Positions 1-5,575 of a stretch of 5,575 nt of DNA are shown one piece after another. The notes below the pieces were generated by a model. The model did no database searches. It was not told the origin of the DNA and saw nothing but the letters and a program-made list of their open reading frames with translations. Source of the DNA: VMCP01 sp964592635. GTDB taxonomy: Bacteria > Bacteroidota > Bacteroidia > NS11-12g > UBA955. The position numbers and the translations under genes were made by a program. The stretch lies in NCBI GenBank assembly GCA_964592635.1, contig CAZQFZ010000127.1:1-5575 (forward strand). The letters are read 5' to 3'. Numbering within the stretch: position 1 is the stretch's first letter; each line of letters opens with the position of its first letter.

Positions 1-271
1 ACATCGCAAAAGCGGCCATTTGCTTGAGCATGGGCAGGACAGTATATGTAAATGAATTAGCAGAATCTAGGTGCATGGGGGTGGGTAAAATATCTGTCGG
101 AGGGAACTTCGAATTTATGTAAAATGAATGACTCAAGAGGTAATTAAGTTGATCTGTTAATATCTTATTGCAAATTAATAAAACTGATAATCACTCAAAC
201 ATTGGGCACGTTCACACAATCAAATTGCATTTACAGGAATTATATTCGTCTTTTGTTGAAGTCAAAACTAC
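1..271. other. Non-coding or unresolved left-edge stretch upstream of dinD
   Basis: I see no gene I can establish here. The + strand frame beginning at base 3 is open from the window edge to a stop at 120-122 (39 codons), so it could be the tail of a rightward gene. On the - strand an ATG at 76 reads leftward without a stop to base 1 (25 codons), so it could instead be the start of a leftward gene. I recognise neither peptide. From about 123 to 271 the sequence is AT-rich, with stops in all frames, and probably contains the dinD promoter, but I could not find a clear TAnnTTTG box; the closest is TATATTCG at 241-248, one mismatch. A short inverted repeat, TTTTG (251-255) and CAAAA (263-267) with a 7-base spacer, ends just before the dinD start and could be an operator or chance. 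Confidence 0.4.
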
Positions 272-1105
272 ATGGCAAAAGAAATCTTAAAACACGGCAA
301 TTCACTTTTTGAGCGAATAAAACAAACCGATGAAAATGGCAATGAATTTTGGTATGCTAGGCAGCTTGCCAAGGTGTTGGAATACTCGGACTTCAGCAGA
401 AACTTTGTTGGTGTTATAAATAAAGCTAAAGATGCTTGTGCCAACAGTGGGCAACTGGTATCACACCACCTCGTTGAAGCCGACGAGGTGGTGCAGATAG
501 GTTCTGGTGCATCTCATCCTTACCCCAGTTTCAAGCTTTCAAGATATTTTTGCTACTTAATTGTTCAAAACGCTGACCCAAGCAAAGAAGTTGTTGCACA
601 AGGACAAACCTATTTTGCAATTCAAACCCGGATTCAAGAGTTACAAAGTTTAAAAGTATATCAACAGCTTAATACAGAAGAAGAAAAGCGTTTATTCTTG
701 CGCAACGAAATGGCAAAACACAACACTCAATTGGCTGCGGCAGCGAGAGAAGCTGGGGTAATTGACCCATTAGACTATGCCATATTTCAAAATCATGGTT
801 ACAAAGGTCTTTATGGTGGATTAGATGCCAAAGCCATACATCAAAAAAAAGGACTAAAGAAAAGTCAACAGATTCTCGACCATATGGGAAGTACAGAATT
901 AGCCGCAAATTTATTTCGTGCCACACAAACCGAGGAAAAGTTAAAACGAGAACAAATTAGAGGCAAACAAAATGCAAACCAAACCCACTATGAAGTCGGC
1001 AAAAAAGTTCGTAAAACGATAGAAGAATTAGGCGGGACTATGCCAGAAAACTTACCGCCAACAGAGAGCATTAAGAAATTAGAGAAGAAAAACAATCACA
1101 AATAA
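272..1105 (+). CDS. dinD: DinD-like DNA-damage-inducible protein D (Bro-N domain family)
   Basis: A complete 277-residue protein, close to the length of E. coli DinD (about 274 aa), which is SOS-induced and reported to inhibit RecA filament activity. The N-terminal half fits the Bro-N/DinD fold: the opening MAKEILKHGNSLFERIK, then EFWYARQLAKVLEYSDF at about residues 25-41, a replacement-site-like GSGASHPYPSFKLSRYFCYLIVQNADPSK at 77-105 (quoted only as landmarks: SxPYPxFxLSRYxCYLIxQNxDPxK), and GQTYFAIQTRIQEL at 111-124. The second half is helical and charged (LRNEMAKHN at 143-151, HGYKGLYGGLDAKAIH at 175-190) and ends in a lysine-rich tail. The ATG at 272 gives the N-terminus expected for the family. 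It stands alone: the next gene begins about 80 bases later. SOS control is known for the E. coli protein; I see no recognisable LexA box here. DinD-like genes are common on mobile or accessory DNA. Confidence 0.9.
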   Translation: MAKEILKHGNSLFERIKQTDENGNEFWYARQLAKVLEYSDFSRNFVGVINKAKDACANSGQLVSHHLVEADEVVQIGSGASHPYPSFKLSRYFCYLIVQNADPSKEVVAQGQTYFAIQTRIQELQSLKVYQQLNTEEEKRLFLRNEMAKHNTQLAAAAREAGVIDPLDYAIFQNHGYKGLYGGLDAKAIHQKKGLKKSQQILDHMGSTELAANLFRATQTEEKLKREQIRGKQNANQTHYEVGKKVRKTIEELGGTMPENLPPTESIKKLEKKNNHK

Positions 1106-1168
1106 ATTCAAATGTCGAAAAGGGTGACTCCGCAATATCAAATACCCTGCATGGAATTTTTCTTTTTT
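1104..1168 (+). terminator. Possible weak terminator after dinD
   Basis: Nested short complements: AAATTC (1104-1109) with GAATTT (1154-1159), and AGGGT (1121-1125) with ACCCT (1144-1148), followed by a T-rich run ending at about 1168. The stem is interrupted and the loop is about 18 bases, so this is only suggestive. Its place just after the dinD stop is what would be expected. Confidence 0.25.
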
Positions 1169-1184
1169 AGTTAAATTGCTGAAT

Positions 1185-1475
1185 ATGAAAATCCTGAAAA
1201 TCGCACTTGCAGCCCTATTGTTCCTATGTTTGGCAGACATGCCTTACGGCTATTATCAATTCGTCAGGTTCGCCAGCATGATTGGCTTCGGAATTCTCGC
1301 CTACCGGGCCAACCAAGAGGGCCGCGAAACCGAAATGTTAATTTTCGGCGCTCTCGCCCTCATGTTTCAACCATTTTTCAAACTCGCCTTTGGACGTGAA
1401 CTCTGGAACATCATTGATGTGATTGTTGGCTTAGGACTTTTATTCAGCGCGTTTTACAAGAGGGATGACAAGTAA
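1185..1475 (+). CDS. Small multi-pass membrane protein, DUF6804-like
   Basis: A 96-residue hydrophobic protein starting MKILKIALAALLFLC. I chose the ATG at 1185 over an in-frame TTG at 1176, which would add only three residues (MLN). About three membrane segments can be drawn: residues 3-16, a stretch around 25-40 (RFASMIGFGILAY), and a C-terminal part with ALALMFQPFFKLAF at about 56-69 and a final segment IIDVIVGLGLLFSAFY at about 76-91. The pattern of PYGYYQFVRF near the first loop and FQPFFK mid-protein resembles the family I know as DUF6804, whose function is unknown. GC is higher than in the neighbours (116 of 240 bases in 1201-1440 by hand count, against 69 of 240 in 4981-5220), which could mean a separate origin. 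Its last 11 bases overlap the next gene, suggesting cotranscription. Confidence 0.75.
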   Translation: MKILKIALAALLFLCLADMPYGYYQFVRFASMIGFGILAYRANQEGRETEMLIFGALALMFQPFFKLAFGRELWNIIDVIVGLGLLFSAFYKRDDK

Positions 1476-2016
1476 ATTTACAATCGCCCTATTTATTCTA
1501 TCTCTTTTCTTTTTCGGGGGATGTGGGGAGTCAGTCAAAGAAAAAGAAATCCGTGAAAGAATTGAGCAGGACCGAAAGGAAAAAGACAACTACATTTCAA
1601 ACATTGTAAGTCAATTTGGTATTAAGTACTGCTGGGACAGTATTTATTTTGAGCATTCGATTGATTACCAACCCGTTTTAAACACTCAATATCAACTGAT
1701 CAATGACTTCTCGATATCAGATATTTATACTAAGAATGATTCTACTTATACCTTCATCAAAGTGGGACATTTTGAAAATATTTATTTTGAACTAGAATGT
1801 ACCCAGGAACAAATAGACTTACTCCGTAATAAAAATACCTATTCTGACAATTTACAAAATGAAACCCTTTTGATTGTGAGTATCTCAGAAATCAAAAAAA
1901 TAAACTTCCCAGTGACTATCGAATATTACGACGATGATTTCAACTCCAGCACAGAATCTGACGAGGAAGAAGGCTTCAAAGCAAACGGTAGATTGGTGGA
2001 TTTGGTGAGGTTTTGA
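1465..2016 (+). CDS. Putative lipoprotein of unknown function
   Basis: A 183-residue protein with a classic lipoprotein signal: short N-terminus with a lysine at residue 4, hydrophobic core at about 5-17 (FTIALFILSLFFF), and a lipobox-like FGGC with the cysteine at residue 20. It should be exported by Sec, cleaved before C20, lipidated and held on the periplasmic or outer-membrane face. A charged, Lys/Glu-rich linker follows at 24-41, then a mixed beta/alpha-looking domain at about 48-155 with three further cysteines or aromatic-rich patches (CWDSIYF at 56-62), and an acidic stretch near 156-169. I do not recognise the domain. The ATG lies inside the end of the preceding membrane-protein gene (11-base overlap), so the pair probably shares a transcript. 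It ends shortly before the hairpin at 2023-2056. Confidence 0.8.
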   Translation: MTSKFTIALFILSLFFFGGCGESVKEKEIRERIEQDRKEKDNYISNIVSQFGIKYCWDSIYFEHSIDYQPVLNTQYQLINDFSISDIYTKNDSTYTFIKVGHFENIYFELECTQEQIDLLRNKNTYSDNLQNETLLIVSISEIKKINFPVTIEYYDDDFNSSTESDEEEGFKANGRLVDLVRF

Positions 2017-2022
2017 GCCTTA

Positions 2023-2056
2023 AAATAAAATCTCATTACCAAAGGAGGTTTTATTT
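2023..2056. terminator. Bidirectional hairpin terminator between convergent genes
   Basis: A near-perfect stem: AAATAAAATCTC at 2023-2034 pairs with GAGGTTTTATTT at 2045-2056 over 12 positions (11 Watson-Crick, one G-U wobble on the + strand RNA) around a 10-base loop. The A-rich left and T-rich right arms give a U-rich 3' side when read in either direction. It sits 6 bases after the lipoprotein stop and includes the stop codon of the leftward XRE gene, the position expected for a terminator serving both convergent transcripts. Confidence 0.75.
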
Positions 2057-2431
2057 GACCTTATTATCCAATATTGACCTCAGTAATTTTATTTCCGATT
2101 TCATTTCCTCAATCAACCGCTCGTAAAGTTGTCTCTCATTTTCAGGCATTCCTTGTACATGAATAATTGTTGCAGCTTGCCCACCTTGCTGTTGAAAATT
2201 CTGCTGAACGTAATGCTCAGACTCACCAATTAAACTTGTAACCGGCACAGAAAAAATCGATGAAATCTGCTTTAGTCGCTTCACTGAAGCATTTTCAGGA
2301 TTTTTCTCAATATTGGAATATGCTTGTTGTGTGATTTCTAGTTTCGAAGCCACATATTCCTGGGAATAACCATTGCTTTCCCGGATGATTCTTATTGTAG
2401 AAGGACGTTCATATTTATTTTCTTGTTCCAT
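2051..2431 (-). CDS. XRE-family helix-turn-helix transcriptional regulator
   Basis: A 126-residue protein with an N-terminal Cro/C1-type HTH at about residues 12-68: TIRIIRESNGYSQEYVASKL (residues 12-31), where YSQEYVASKL is HTH helix 2, ITQQAYSNIEK (33-43) is the recognition region, and the SVKRLKQISSIFSVPVTSLIG run (49-69) closes the domain. A Gln-rich linker (76-86) leads to a C-terminal helix, ERQLYERLIEEMKSEIKLLRSIL at about 99-121 (a leucine-patterned coiled coil likely used for dimerisation). Many Bacteroidota XRE regulators share this layout. I chose the ATG at 2431; an upstream TTG at 2461 would add ten residues unlike the family. It is divergent from the HNH gene, with a 117-base gap that carries promoter-like boxes and a palindrome, so autoregulation and control of the rightward operon are likely but inferred. 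Confidence 0.93.
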   Translation of the reverse strand: MEQENKYERPSTIRIIRESNGYSQEYVASKLEITQQAYSNIEKNPENASVKRLKQISSIFSVPVTSLIGESEHYVQQNFQQQGGQAATIIHVQGMPENERQLYERLIEEMKSEIKLLRSILDNKVK

Positions 2432-2467
2432 AATCCACCAATTAAAAAGCAAGTTACACAAAATTTT

Positions 2468-2499
2468 AAAAACTACAATTTTTTTTTGTGGGATACAAT
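2468..2499 (-). promoter_or_regulatory. Candidate Bacteroidota-type promoter of the XRE gene
   Basis: On the - strand, ATTG (2499-2496) is followed after 20 bases by TAGTTTTT (2475-2468). These are one mismatch each from the Bacteroidota TTTG and TAnnTTTG boxes at a normal spacing. The transcript would start about 25-30 bases before the ATG at 2431. Found by eye only. Confidence 0.35.
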
Positions 2500-2519
2500 C
2501 ATATCAAATGATAGTTTTG
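2485..2519 (+). promoter_or_regulatory. Candidate Bacteroidota-type promoter of the HNH operon
   Basis: TTTG at 2485-2488 and an exact TAnnTTTG match, TAGTTTTG at 2512-2519, separated by 23 bases, slightly longer than the usual spacing. The predicted start of transcription falls at about 2526, giving a leader of roughly 20-25 bases before the HNH ATG at 2549. The -7 box overlaps the palindrome at 2498-2512 by one base and the inverted repeat at 2511-2531 by five or more, so a bound repressor there would block it. Confidence 0.45.
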
Positions 2520-2531
2520 GTGCTCAACTAT
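2498..2531. promoter_or_regulatory. Candidate XRE operator in the divergent intergenic region
   Basis: Two short symmetric elements lie together: ATCAT (2498-2502) and ATGAT (2508-2512) around a 5-base spacer, and ATAGTT (2511-2516) and AACTAT (2526-2531) around a 9-base spacer. Small dimeric XRE regulators typically bind such interrupted palindromes. The first touches the proposed -33 box of the XRE promoter and the -7 box of the HNH promoter; the second covers the HNH -7 box and start site. Binding is inferred, and in AT-rich DNA arms of 5-6 bases can arise by chance. Confidence 0.35.
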
Positions 2532-2548
2532 AATTGCTTTTACGCCTA

Positions 2549-2902
2549 ATGAAATCAAGGTATATACTTAAAAATCGCCAAAAAAACACCTTTAATGAGG
2601 TTAAAAGCAATACACAATACTCAGTCAGTTTACCTTTAAAACATGGTGGCTACAAAGAAGCGTTGTTTAAAATCGAATGGAAGAACAAGCGTCAAGAAAT
2701 TCTTCAGCGAGACAATAACAAGTGTAGAAATTGTGGAACCGGCGAAGACTTGCAAGTTCATCACAGGCAATATCATTTCAATTCAGAACTTGGAAGATTC
2801 GTTGAACCTTGGGAATACAGCAACCCTTTACTTGTAACCTTATGCAAAAAATGCCATGGGTTAGGACACACTAAGTACGAAGTTCCGATAATAAAAAAAT
2901 AA
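2549..2902 (+). CDS. HNH endonuclease-domain protein
   Basis: A 117-residue protein with a complete HNH (beta-beta-alpha metal) nuclease motif in its second half. A leading helix EILQRDNNKCRNCG (50-63) carries the first zinc pair C59/C62; VHHRQY (70-75) supplies the HH pair H71/H72; PWEYSNPLLVTLC (87-99) holds the central N92; CKKCHGLGH (99-107) holds the second zinc pair C99/C102 and the last histidines H103/H107. No catalytic residue is missing, so a nicking or cleaving nuclease is likely; the target cannot be read from sequence. The N-terminal 45 residues are basic and may bind DNA. I chose the ATG at 2549 over a TTG at 2534. The ATG of the next gene follows 6 bases after the stop, and the XRE gene is divergent. 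It could be a stand-alone accessory nuclease or the nuclease part of the downstream operon. Confidence 0.9.
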   Translation: MKSRYILKNRQKNTFNEVKSNTQYSVSLPLKHGGYKEALFKIEWKNKRQEILQRDNNKCRNCGTGEDLQVHHRQYHFNSELGRFVEPWEYSNPLLVTLCKKCHGLGHTKYEVPIIKK

Positions 2903-2908
2903 AATAAC

Positions 2909-3502
2909 ATGTCAATATTCAGTTTTTTAAACAAATCCACAGCACCTGCCCCTACAGAAAATCAATCTAATAATGATATTCCCGAGGATTTATTCATTGA
3001 GAAATCTAACCAATCTGAACTTAATGAGACTCCTAAAATTACAAATATTGATACCGTAGCTAATTCTAATCAAAAACAAACACATTCAATCAATGATAAA
3101 ATAGTTGACATTGAAGGTTTGTATTTATTCCTCCAAAACAATTGGGAAGAAAATGGATTCAATGATGCCCTTGCTAATCCAGATGATAGCTATCGTAAGG
3201 ACAACTTAGAGTTTTTAACCATCGATTTTGAACTTAAGGTAGATCAGCTATTATTAACATATAGCGACAAATTAAATGAGATTGAATTCCACATCAATAC
3301 AAGGTCAAAAGCGGGCCTCATAGATCTAGTGGAAGAGTTAAAACAGCATACGGTAAAACTCAAAACCCATGTTGATCAATTAAATAAGTTCAAATCAGAA
3401 ATACCTAATGGAACAGGTGCACTAAAACGTATCCTACTCTCCTACAATAAAGGCTTTTTGAGAGGATTAAATGCAATTTCAGTTTCTAAATTCTTGAACT
3501 AA
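2909..3502 (+). CDS. Uncharacterised soluble coiled-coil protein linked to DUF4407
   Basis: A 197-residue protein of unknown function. It opens with a short hydrophobic/amphipathic MSIFSFLNK, possibly a membrane-touching helix but too short for a signal peptide. Residues about 10-62 are a low-complexity linker rich in Asn, Gln, Ser, Thr and Pro. A folded part begins at DIEGLYLFLQNNWEENGFND (67-86), followed by ALANPDDSYRKDNLEFL and long helices at about 98-165 with heptad-like Leu/Ile spacing (LKVDQLLLTYSDKLNEIEFHI), then a conserved-looking GTGALKRILLSYNKGFLRGLNAI near 168-190. I recall Bacteroides proteins with the same GLYxFL, NPDxSY and SYxxGFxxGLxAI landmarks, some near DUF4407 genes, but could not check this. 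The 6-base and 1-base gaps to its neighbours put it in the same operon; it is probably a partner of the membrane protein that follows. Confidence 0.85.
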   Translation: MSIFSFLNKSTAPAPTENQSNNDIPEDLFIEKSNQSELNETPKITNIDTVANSNQKQTHSINDKIVDIEGLYLFLQNNWEENGFNDALANPDDSYRKDNLEFLTIDFELKVDQLLLTYSDKLNEIEFHINTRSKAGLIDLVEELKQHTVKLKTHVDQLNKFKSEIPNGTGALKRILLSYNKGFLRGLNAISVSKFLN

Positions 3503-3503
3503 A

Positions 3504-4514
3504 ATGATTGAAAATAGAATTTTAAAATTCGGTTGTTTTTTGACCGGATTCAATTACCAATTATTGAATACCTGCAGCGAAGCCGCCAAAGGGAAAATCA
3601 AACAGTATTTGGCAGGATTGTTCATCATTTCTATTCTTTGGTTTTTAGTAGGCTTTTCATTTGCACACAGATACTTGGATGTGAGCACATTTGCGAGCAT
3701 CGCCACTGCGTGTATTCTTGCATTTATTGTCATCCAAATTGAGCGCCAAATCATTTTGGCGAATAGTTCAAATAAAGTAGTCGTAGGCTTCCGTGTAACT
3801 TTGGCTATTGTCATGTCAATTATTGGTTCACTTATTTTGGACCAAATCATTTACTCCGATGACCTCGACAAAAGAAAAACCATGATTGTTGGCGAAGAAG
3901 CCACAAAAATAACAACCTCCCAATCTAAGCAGCTCGAAAATCGCAAAAACGAACTGGAAATTCAATTGCAAGAGCAAAAAAGCAAGGAGCAAGTATTAAC
4001 CGACGAATTAAACAAAAATCCTTTGATTAATGTGATATCAGAGTCGACAACCCGCAAACAAATTCCAAAAGATATTGACAAGGAACAACTAAATAAAGAT
4101 GTGAATTTATTACCTGTCACACAAACCAATCGAACTCAAATTACCAATCCGGCATTCGAAGATAAAAAAAGAATCAGCCAACAGATTGCGCTCATTAATA
4201 ATAAGATCAATGAAATAGAAGACGAAAAAATAAATCTCTACGAAACTATTAAAAAAGAACAGAAAGAAAACAGAGGATTTTTAGATGAACTCTCACTTAT
4301 GATTGGAATTTTAAGAGATTCTAGAATCGCACTTATTGTATATATTCTTGTTTTCATCTTTTTGCTGAGTCTTGAATTATTGGTGGTTTTCACTAAAGTT
4401 TACGGTCAAAAAACAGATTTAGAAAAACTTTTAGAATATCAAATCCACACACGAATTCTCACGATTAACAACATGACCAAGGAGTTGGATCAATCCATCC
4501 AAAGTCAAAAATAA
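3504..4514 (+). CDS. DUF4407 membrane protein with long coiled-coil domain
   Basis: A 336-residue integral membrane protein whose N-terminus matches DUF4407 (FGCFLTGFNYQLLN at 9-22, then the TM hairpin and the ANSSNKVVVGFRVTLAI region). Membrane segments can be drawn at about 34-53, 62-78, 95-117 and 276-297. Between the third and fourth lies a hydrophilic domain of about 155 residues with two heptad-rich helices (about 135-170 and 220-258), joined by a Pro/Asn-containing linker. RxxRE-type charged stretches ERQIIL (80-85) and LDQIIYSDDLDKRK (112-125) border the third segment. A C-terminal helix (299-336) is again polar. By the positive-inside rule the loop side is uncertain. DUF4407 has no established function. 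It starts one base after the preceding stop, so translation is likely coupled. Confidence 0.92.
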   Translation: MIENRILKFGCFLTGFNYQLLNTCSEAAKGKIKQYLAGLFIISILWFLVGFSFAHRYLDVSTFASIATACILAFIVIQIERQIILANSSNKVVVGFRVTLAIVMSIIGSLILDQIIYSDDLDKRKTMIVGEEATKITTSQSKQLENRKNELEIQLQEQKSKEQVLTDELNKNPLINVISESTTRKQIPKDIDKEQLNKDVNLLPVTQTNRTQITNPAFEDKKRISQQIALINNKINEIEDEKINLYETIKKEQKENRGFLDELSLMIGILRDSRIALIVYILVFIFLLSLELLVVFTKVYGQKTDLEKLLEYQIHTRILTINNMTKELDQSIQSQK

Positions 4515-4606
4515 CATTCTCACAACCAGGCATTATTCATGTTTTAAATCTTGAGAGTCCCCTCGAAACCAAACTTTTACAATAACATTAAACGCGCAAC
4601 ACATCA
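4515..4606 (+). other. Gap between DUF4407 and J-like genes
   Basis: I see no TAnnTTTG box, no strong hairpin and no open frame of note in these 92 bases. Short near-complements (CTCACAA around 4519-4525 and TTGAGAG at 4551-4557) do not pair cleanly. The simplest reading is an untranslated spacer within one transcript, but a weak promoter cannot be excluded. Confidence 0.4.
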
Positions 4607-5575
4607 ATGGAGTTAATAGAGAATAATCCTTATAGAATCTTGGGCTTGTTGGCCAATTCTTCAGAAAGGGAGATTCAAAATAGAAAAAGTCTAATAATAA
4701 AAAATTTGAGCATTGGGCGATCTTATGACTCCGATTATAATTTTAGTTTTTTAACACCCATTCAGTTATCTGAATCAACGGTAATTCAAGCCTCAACTAA
4801 AATCGAAATAAATCAAGACAAAATAAATAACTCGTTATTCTGGTTTATTGAGGTTAACAATTTTGACGGTACCGCTCTGAACTATTTGAAAAATGGTGAC
4901 AAGAATAAAGCGATTGAAATTTGGACAAAAGTTACGTCTGGAAAAGAACTTAGTTCTAAAAACTTTTCATATTTCAACAATATTAGTACATTAAAATTAT
5001 TAAGTAATTCAATAGATGAAATAAAAGAGGGTTTAGAATTCAAAATCAAGTTAATTGAATCGGAAAATTTTAATGATTTCGTAAAGACTGTTGGTGATGC
5101 CCAAACCTACACTTTTACAAAGCAGCAACAACTTGAAAAATTCATAGATGACATTTTAATTGGTTTACTTCTTCGATTTGATCGCGTCCAAATTGCAAAC
5201 CTATTTAATAACTCCGCTGAGAATGTAATTACCTACATAAATAAAAAATTTACCGAGGGGCCATTACATGAAATTCAGCTATTAATTGAGGACACAAAAT
5301 CAAAACGCAAGAACAGCCCTAAAGATGGCTACTTACATGGTAAAGACTTGCTTAATAAATCTCGCGAGGGTTTAAACTTAATTCTTAACCTTTTAGGCCA
5401 AAACAACTTGCAGTACAGAATGATTTCTGACAATGTTGCCAAAGAAATTATTCAATGCGGAATAGACTCATATTCCAAAGGAGATAAAAGTGATCTATCC
5501 ATTAAAAAATCTATCGAATTATTAAAATCAGCAAAACAAATTGCAAAAACATCGGTAACCATTGAGCGTATTGAT
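4607..5575 (+). CDS. J-domain-like protein lacking HPD, with TPR-like helices (partial, runs off the right edge)
   Basis: At least 323 residues are visible and the frame is still open at the window end. The N-terminus, NPYRILGLLANSSEREIQ at 7-24, copies the first part of a DnaJ J-domain (helix I and start of helix II), but the HPD tripeptide that activates Hsp70 is absent from the region where it should occur (residues 30-50 read as basic then YDSDYNFSFL). An FWF at 78-80 and GDKNKAIEIW at 97-106 look like a TPR-type helix, followed by mostly helical sequence with DDILIGLLLR at 181-190 and a late Lys-rich repeat region (IKKSIELLKSAKQIAK at 299-314). I remember Bacteroides proteins opening NPYRVLGVYxNS with FWF and GDMxKAIxIW at similar places, often called DnaJ-like; unchecked. 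The ATG places this motif at residue 7, which favours it. The 92-base gap before it shows no clear terminator or promoter, so readthrough from DUF4407 is plausible. Confidence 0.85.
   Translation, partial: MELIENNPYRILGLLANSSEREIQNRKSLIIKNLSIGRSYDSDYNFSFLTPIQLSESTVIQASTKIEINQDKINNSLFWFIEVNNFDGTALNYLKNGDKNKAIEIWTKVTSGKELSSKNFSYFNNISTLKLLSNSIDEIKEGLEFKIKLIESENFNDFVKTVGDAQTYTFTKQQQLEKFIDDILIGLLLRFDRVQIANLFNNSAENVITYINKKFTEGPLHEIQLLIEDTKSKRKNSPKDGYLHGKDLLNKSREGLNLILNLLGQNNLQYRMISDNVAKEIIQCGIDSYSKGDKSDLSIKKSIELLKSAKQIAKTSVTIERID

Noticed and set aside
6..23. Imperfect inverted repeat GCAAA / TTTGC near the left edge
   Set aside because: Only 5 matched bases per arm with mismatches inside, no partner copy elsewhere in the window, so no basis for a recombination or terminator site.
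669..926. 85-codon open frame on the - strand inside dinD
   Set aside because: It lies fully within a well-supported gene on the other strand and its product resembles no family.
1112..1174. 20-codon ORF starting MSKRVTPQYQIP between dinD and the membrane protein
   Set aside because: Too short, ends in a phenylalanine run encoded by the T-rich tract, and has no supporting context; the region is better read as a weak terminator.
2643..2837. 64-codon open frame within the HNH gene
   Set aside because: It is an out-of-frame reading of the HNH gene, whose zinc and catalytic residues support the main frame.
2051..2902. XRE plus HNH pair as a toxin-antitoxin system
   Set aside because: The genes are divergent, not an overlapping toxin-antitoxin operon, and HNH with this XRE type is not a known pair; shared regulation is the more modest reading.
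3533..3850. Open frames on both strands (69 and 98 codons) within the DUF4407 gene
   Set aside because: Both are overlaid on the membrane-segment-coding part of a clear DUF4407 gene; their length is explained by that gene's codon constraint.

Overview
The window looks like an accessory region of a Bacteroidota chromosome (Flavobacteriia/Cytophagia-like; I cannot name a genus). Evidence: low GC in most genes, almost no Shine-Dalgarno sequences ahead of starts, promoter-like boxes close to the Bacteroidota TTTG / TAnnTTTG pattern in the one divergent intergenic region, a lipoprotein with a short signal peptide, and protein types (DUF4407, an NPYRILGL-type J-like protein) that I associate with this phylum. 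No rRNA, tRNA, CRISPR array or transposase is visible.

Layout. Positions 1-271 hold no gene I can establish. From 272 comes a complete dinD-like gene (Bro-N/DNA-damage-inducible protein D family). A small multi-pass membrane protein (1185-1475, DUF6804-like) overlaps by 11 bases a putative lipoprotein of unknown function (1465-2016). A strong hairpin at 2023-2056 separates these rightward genes from a leftward XRE-family regulator (start at 2431). The regulator's 117-base upstream region is shared with a rightward HNH nuclease-type gene (2549-2902) and carries plausible promoters in both directions plus a palindrome.

From 2549 to the right edge everything is rightward and tightly packed: HNH protein, 6-base gap, a soluble coiled-coil protein of unknown function (2909-3502), 1-base gap, a DUF4407 membrane protein with a long coiled coil (3504-4514), a 92-base gap, and a protein with a degenerate J-domain-like N-terminus that runs off the window (4607-5575, at least 323 residues). 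The last three genes are the best candidate for an undescribed system: a membrane anchor with a long coiled-coil domain, a soluble coiled-coil partner and a DnaJ-like protein lacking HPD, possibly under an XRE switch shared with an HNH nuclease. DinD-like, XRE and HNH genes nearby fit an accessory or defence-type neighbourhood, but nothing here proves a defence role, and the operon may continue past the right edge.
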